A model generated the notes under the pieces. That model was not told where the DNA came from, searched no databases, and saw only the letters and a program-made list of their open reading frames with translations. From contig VGKX01000045.1 in NCBI GenBank assembly GCA_016866895.1, forward strand, positions 1 through 7,411: a stretch of 7,411 nt of DNA. The letters are read 5' to 3'. Positions 5,912-7,411 of this stretch are shown here, piece after piece; the stretch's first letter is position 1, and each line of letters begins with the position of its first letter. This DNA is from Candidatus Parvarchaeota archaeon. GTDB lineage: Archaea > Micrarchaeota > Micrarchaeia > Anstonellales > VGKX01. The position numbers and the translations under genes were made by a program.

Positions 5912-6931
5912 ATGGTTTCAAAGAAAGAGCTTCTAAAAGAAGTCATAGAGCATGTTGACATAACCTCATTTGATTCGACAAAAATTATCGGGTCAATGGA
6001 AAAGATGTCCTTCACATCACGTGACCTTGCACGTGCTGCCAGAATTTTCAAAATGATGCTTGAGGAAAAGGACTGTGCAAACATCCTGACCCTTGCAGGA
6101 AGCACTAGTGCGGGAGGATGCATGAAACTCTATGCTGATATGGTAAAATACAACATGATTGATGCAATTGTTGCAACAGGGGCAAGCATAGTCGACATGG
6201 ACTTTTTTGAGGCCCTTGGCTTCAGGCACTATAAAGGCACGCCTTTTGTTGACGACATGTTGCTTCGAAGCAATTACATAGACCGGATTTACGACACCTA
6301 CATCGATGAAGCGGAGTTGCAAGCATGTGACAAGGCAATATGCCAAATTGCAGACAGCCTTGAGCCACGCCCCCATTCCTCGAGGGAATTCATCAGCCAG
6401 ATGGGAAAATACCTTGCAGACGGGGGCGCAAAGAAAAAAGAATCGCTTGTGCAACTTGCATATGAACACAATGTGCCAATATTCTGCCCTGCATTTTCAG
6501 ATAGCTCTGCCGGCTTTGGGCTTGTCCTCCACCAGCACAAGAATCCCCAAAAGCACCTTTCCATTGATTCTGTCAAGGACTTTTACGAGCTGACAAAAAT
6601 CAAGATGAAATCCCCGACTTCCGGGCTTTTGATGATAGGCGGGGGCGTGCCAAAGAATTTTGCCCAGGACACGGTTGTTTGCGCAGAGGTGCTTGGAAAA
6701 GAAGTCCCGATGCACAAATATGCAATCCAGATAACCGTGGCTGATGTGCGTGATGGTGCCTGTTCCTCTTCGACTCTAAAGGAGGCAAGCTCGTGGGGCA
6801 AAGTGGATACGACTTATGAACAGATGGTTTATGCAGAGGCAGGCTCGGTGCTGCCTCTTCTTGCAAGCTATGCCTACCATTCAGGAGCTTGGAAGTCAAG
6901 GAAAAGAAGGGAATATGCTAAAATGTTCTGA
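5912..6931 (+). CDS. Deoxyhypusine synthase-family protein (DHS-like; eIF5A modification or polyamine synthesis)
   Basis: 339 residues, close to the 310-370 of the family. DHS uses NAD to move a butylamine group from spermidine to a lysine of initiation factor 5A. The C-terminal catalytic block is clear: KEASSWGKV at 290-298 contains the equivalents of human Glu-323 (E291), Trp-327 (W295) and the active lysine Lys-329 (K297), followed by YAEAGSVLPLLASY at 307-320. Family glycine segments include TLAGSTSAGG (60-69), VATGAS (87-92) and MIGGGVPKNF (241-250). Two pocket positions differ from classical DHS by my recollection of the human enzyme: the KHHI motif after GGG is KNFA here, and the Asp-316 position is Cys-284. 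It may therefore belong to a DHS-like branch with another acceptor or amine, such as a homospermidine-synthase-type or agmatine-using enzyme. The start is fixed by GGAGGT 7 bases upstream. Its 3' end overlaps the opposing NAPRTase gene by 14 bases. Confidence 0.88.
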   Translation: MVSKKELLKEVIEHVDITSFDSTKIIGSMEKMSFTSRDLARAARIFKMMLEEKDCANILTLAGSTSAGGCMKLYADMVKYNMIDAIVATGASIVDMDFFEALGFRHYKGTPFVDDMLLRSNYIDRIYDTYIDEAELQACDKAICQIADSLEPRPHSSREFISQMGKYLADGGAKKKESLVQLAYEHNVPIFCPAFSDSSAGFGLVLHQHKNPQKHLSIDSVKDFYELTKIKMKSPTSGLLMIGGGVPKNFAQDTVVCAEVLGKEVPMHKYAIQITVADVRDGACSSSTLKEASSWGKVDTTYEQMVYAEAGSVLPLLASYAYHSGAWKSRKRREYAKMF

Positions 6932-7411
6932 TTCCAGCCAATCTCTTTAGCCCTTCGCTTATGCTGACTTTGTAAACTGGGGGTTTTTCGAGCCTCCTGT
7001 ATTCATCGGGCAGCATTGAAATTCTCTGCGCAGCGTATGCACGGGCCTGTTCCAATCCAAAGCACTCAAGTTTGCCGTTCTTAAAAATTGGAATCAGAAT
7101 CTCCTCGGCACCCTCCAAACCTTCCCTAGCAAAATCACTCACCTTTTCGCCCTCAATGCATACGATGTCCATTCCAAATTTTCCTTCCCTGCATATTCTG
7201 TAAACCTGCTTGTCGCCAGGCATGGATTTTTTTCCGGAGGTCTTCTTTATTGCCGGCCTGCCTTCAACCTGTGCAAGCTTGTAGTTGATGTCAAGGGCAG
7301 GCAGGTCTGAAGATACGACCATGGAAGTGCCTACACCGAAATAATCGGCAACCCCCCCACTTGCCCAGAACTTCTCAATTTTATACTCGTCCAATCCTCC
7401 TGAAGCTATTA
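6918..7411 (-). CDS. pncB: Nicotinate phosphoribosyltransferase, C-terminal part (cut by the right edge)
   Basis: About 163 residues of the C-terminal part are visible, and the frame is open to the window edge. NAPRTase joins nicotinate and PRPP, with ATP, to make nicotinate mononucleotide in the NAD salvage pathway. Visible family features, in order, are IASGGLDEYKI at the edge, YFGVGT shortly after (phosphate/PRPP-binding loops of the type II phosphoribosyltransferase barrel), then NYKLAQVEGRPAIKKTSGKK and PGDKQVYR. The rest is a less conserved C-terminal domain ending GLKRLAGIRTF. A TTG at 7394, preceded by AGGAGG, is not the start, because the conserved SGG immediately upstream belongs to the same frame. 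It converges on, and overlaps by 14 bases, the DHS-like gene. The nicotinate-binding and N-terminal regions lie outside the window. Confidence 0.9.
   Translation of the reverse strand, partial: IASGGLDEYKIEKFWASGGVADYFGVGTSMVVSSDLPALDINYKLAQVEGRPAIKKTSGKKSMPGDKQVYRICREGKFGMDIVCIEGEKVSDFAREGLEGAEEILIPIFKNGKLECFGLEQARAYAAQRISMLPDEYRRLEKPPVYKVSISEGLKRLAGIRTF

Noticed and set aside
6017..6469. Minus-strand open frame of 150 codons inside the DHS-like gene, with several cysteines
   Set aside because: It lies wholly antisense to a well-supported enzyme gene, has no recognisable motif and no ribosome-binding site, and is best explained as a shadow of the codon use of the real gene.
7392..7400. AGGAGG-like site before a TTG in the NAPRTase frame, as if a gene started at 7394
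   Set aside because: The GGAGGA encodes the two glycines of the conserved SGGLDE motif in the same frame, and the frame stays open to the window edge, so this is the interior of the gene.
1..7411. CRISPR array, insertion sequence or integrase-type element
   Set aside because: No regularly spaced direct repeats, terminal inverted repeats, or transposase/integrase motifs were seen on either strand.

Overview
The window looks like part of a chromosome from an archaeon, possibly an uncultivated lineage of the DPANN type. The evidence is a deoxyhypusine synthase-family gene, a HerA/FtsK-superfamily DNA-pumping ATPase, AT-rich TATA-like promoter elements, and Shine-Dalgarno motifs of the form GGTGA or GGAGGT placed just before start codons. 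Coding density is high. There are six genes, two of them cut by the window edges, and only two intergenic gaps longer than 100 bases. The lineage is inferred: there is no rRNA or ribosomal protein gene to settle it.

Layout. From 4044 down to 1, on the minus strand, lies a tightly packed three-gene unit. It holds a 775-residue HerA/VirD4-like ATPase with a long acidic-then-basic tail, a cysteine-rich protein of about 521 residues containing two copies of one domain, and the start of a GNAT-type acetyltransferase. The gaps are 25 and 1 bases (4 if the second ATG of the GNAT gene is used). Upstream of it, also on the minus strand but behind a 163-base gap, is an M17 leucyl aminopeptidase (4208-5722) with all expected metal-binding and catalytic residues. 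A 189-base AT-rich divergent region (5723-5911) separates it from a plus-strand deoxyhypusine synthase-like gene (5912-6931). That gene runs tail-to-tail, with a 14-base overlap, into the C-terminal part of a minus-strand nicotinate phosphoribosyltransferase, which continues off the right edge.

How the genes relate. The aminopeptidase (peptide turnover), the DHS-like enzyme (polyamine-dependent modification or polyamine synthesis) and the NAPRTase (NAD salvage) look like independent housekeeping genes. A loose metabolic link is that DHS-family enzymes use NAD. The unit that is not readily explained is the ATPase / Cys-rich protein / GNAT operon. The ATPase has a catalytic core and a histone-like lysine-rich end but no NurA nuclease beside it. 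Its nearest partner is a putative zinc protein whose C-terminal copy carries CxxC pairs in an exact nine-residue register. This is the best candidate for an undescribed system, but its function cannot be read from the sequence alone.
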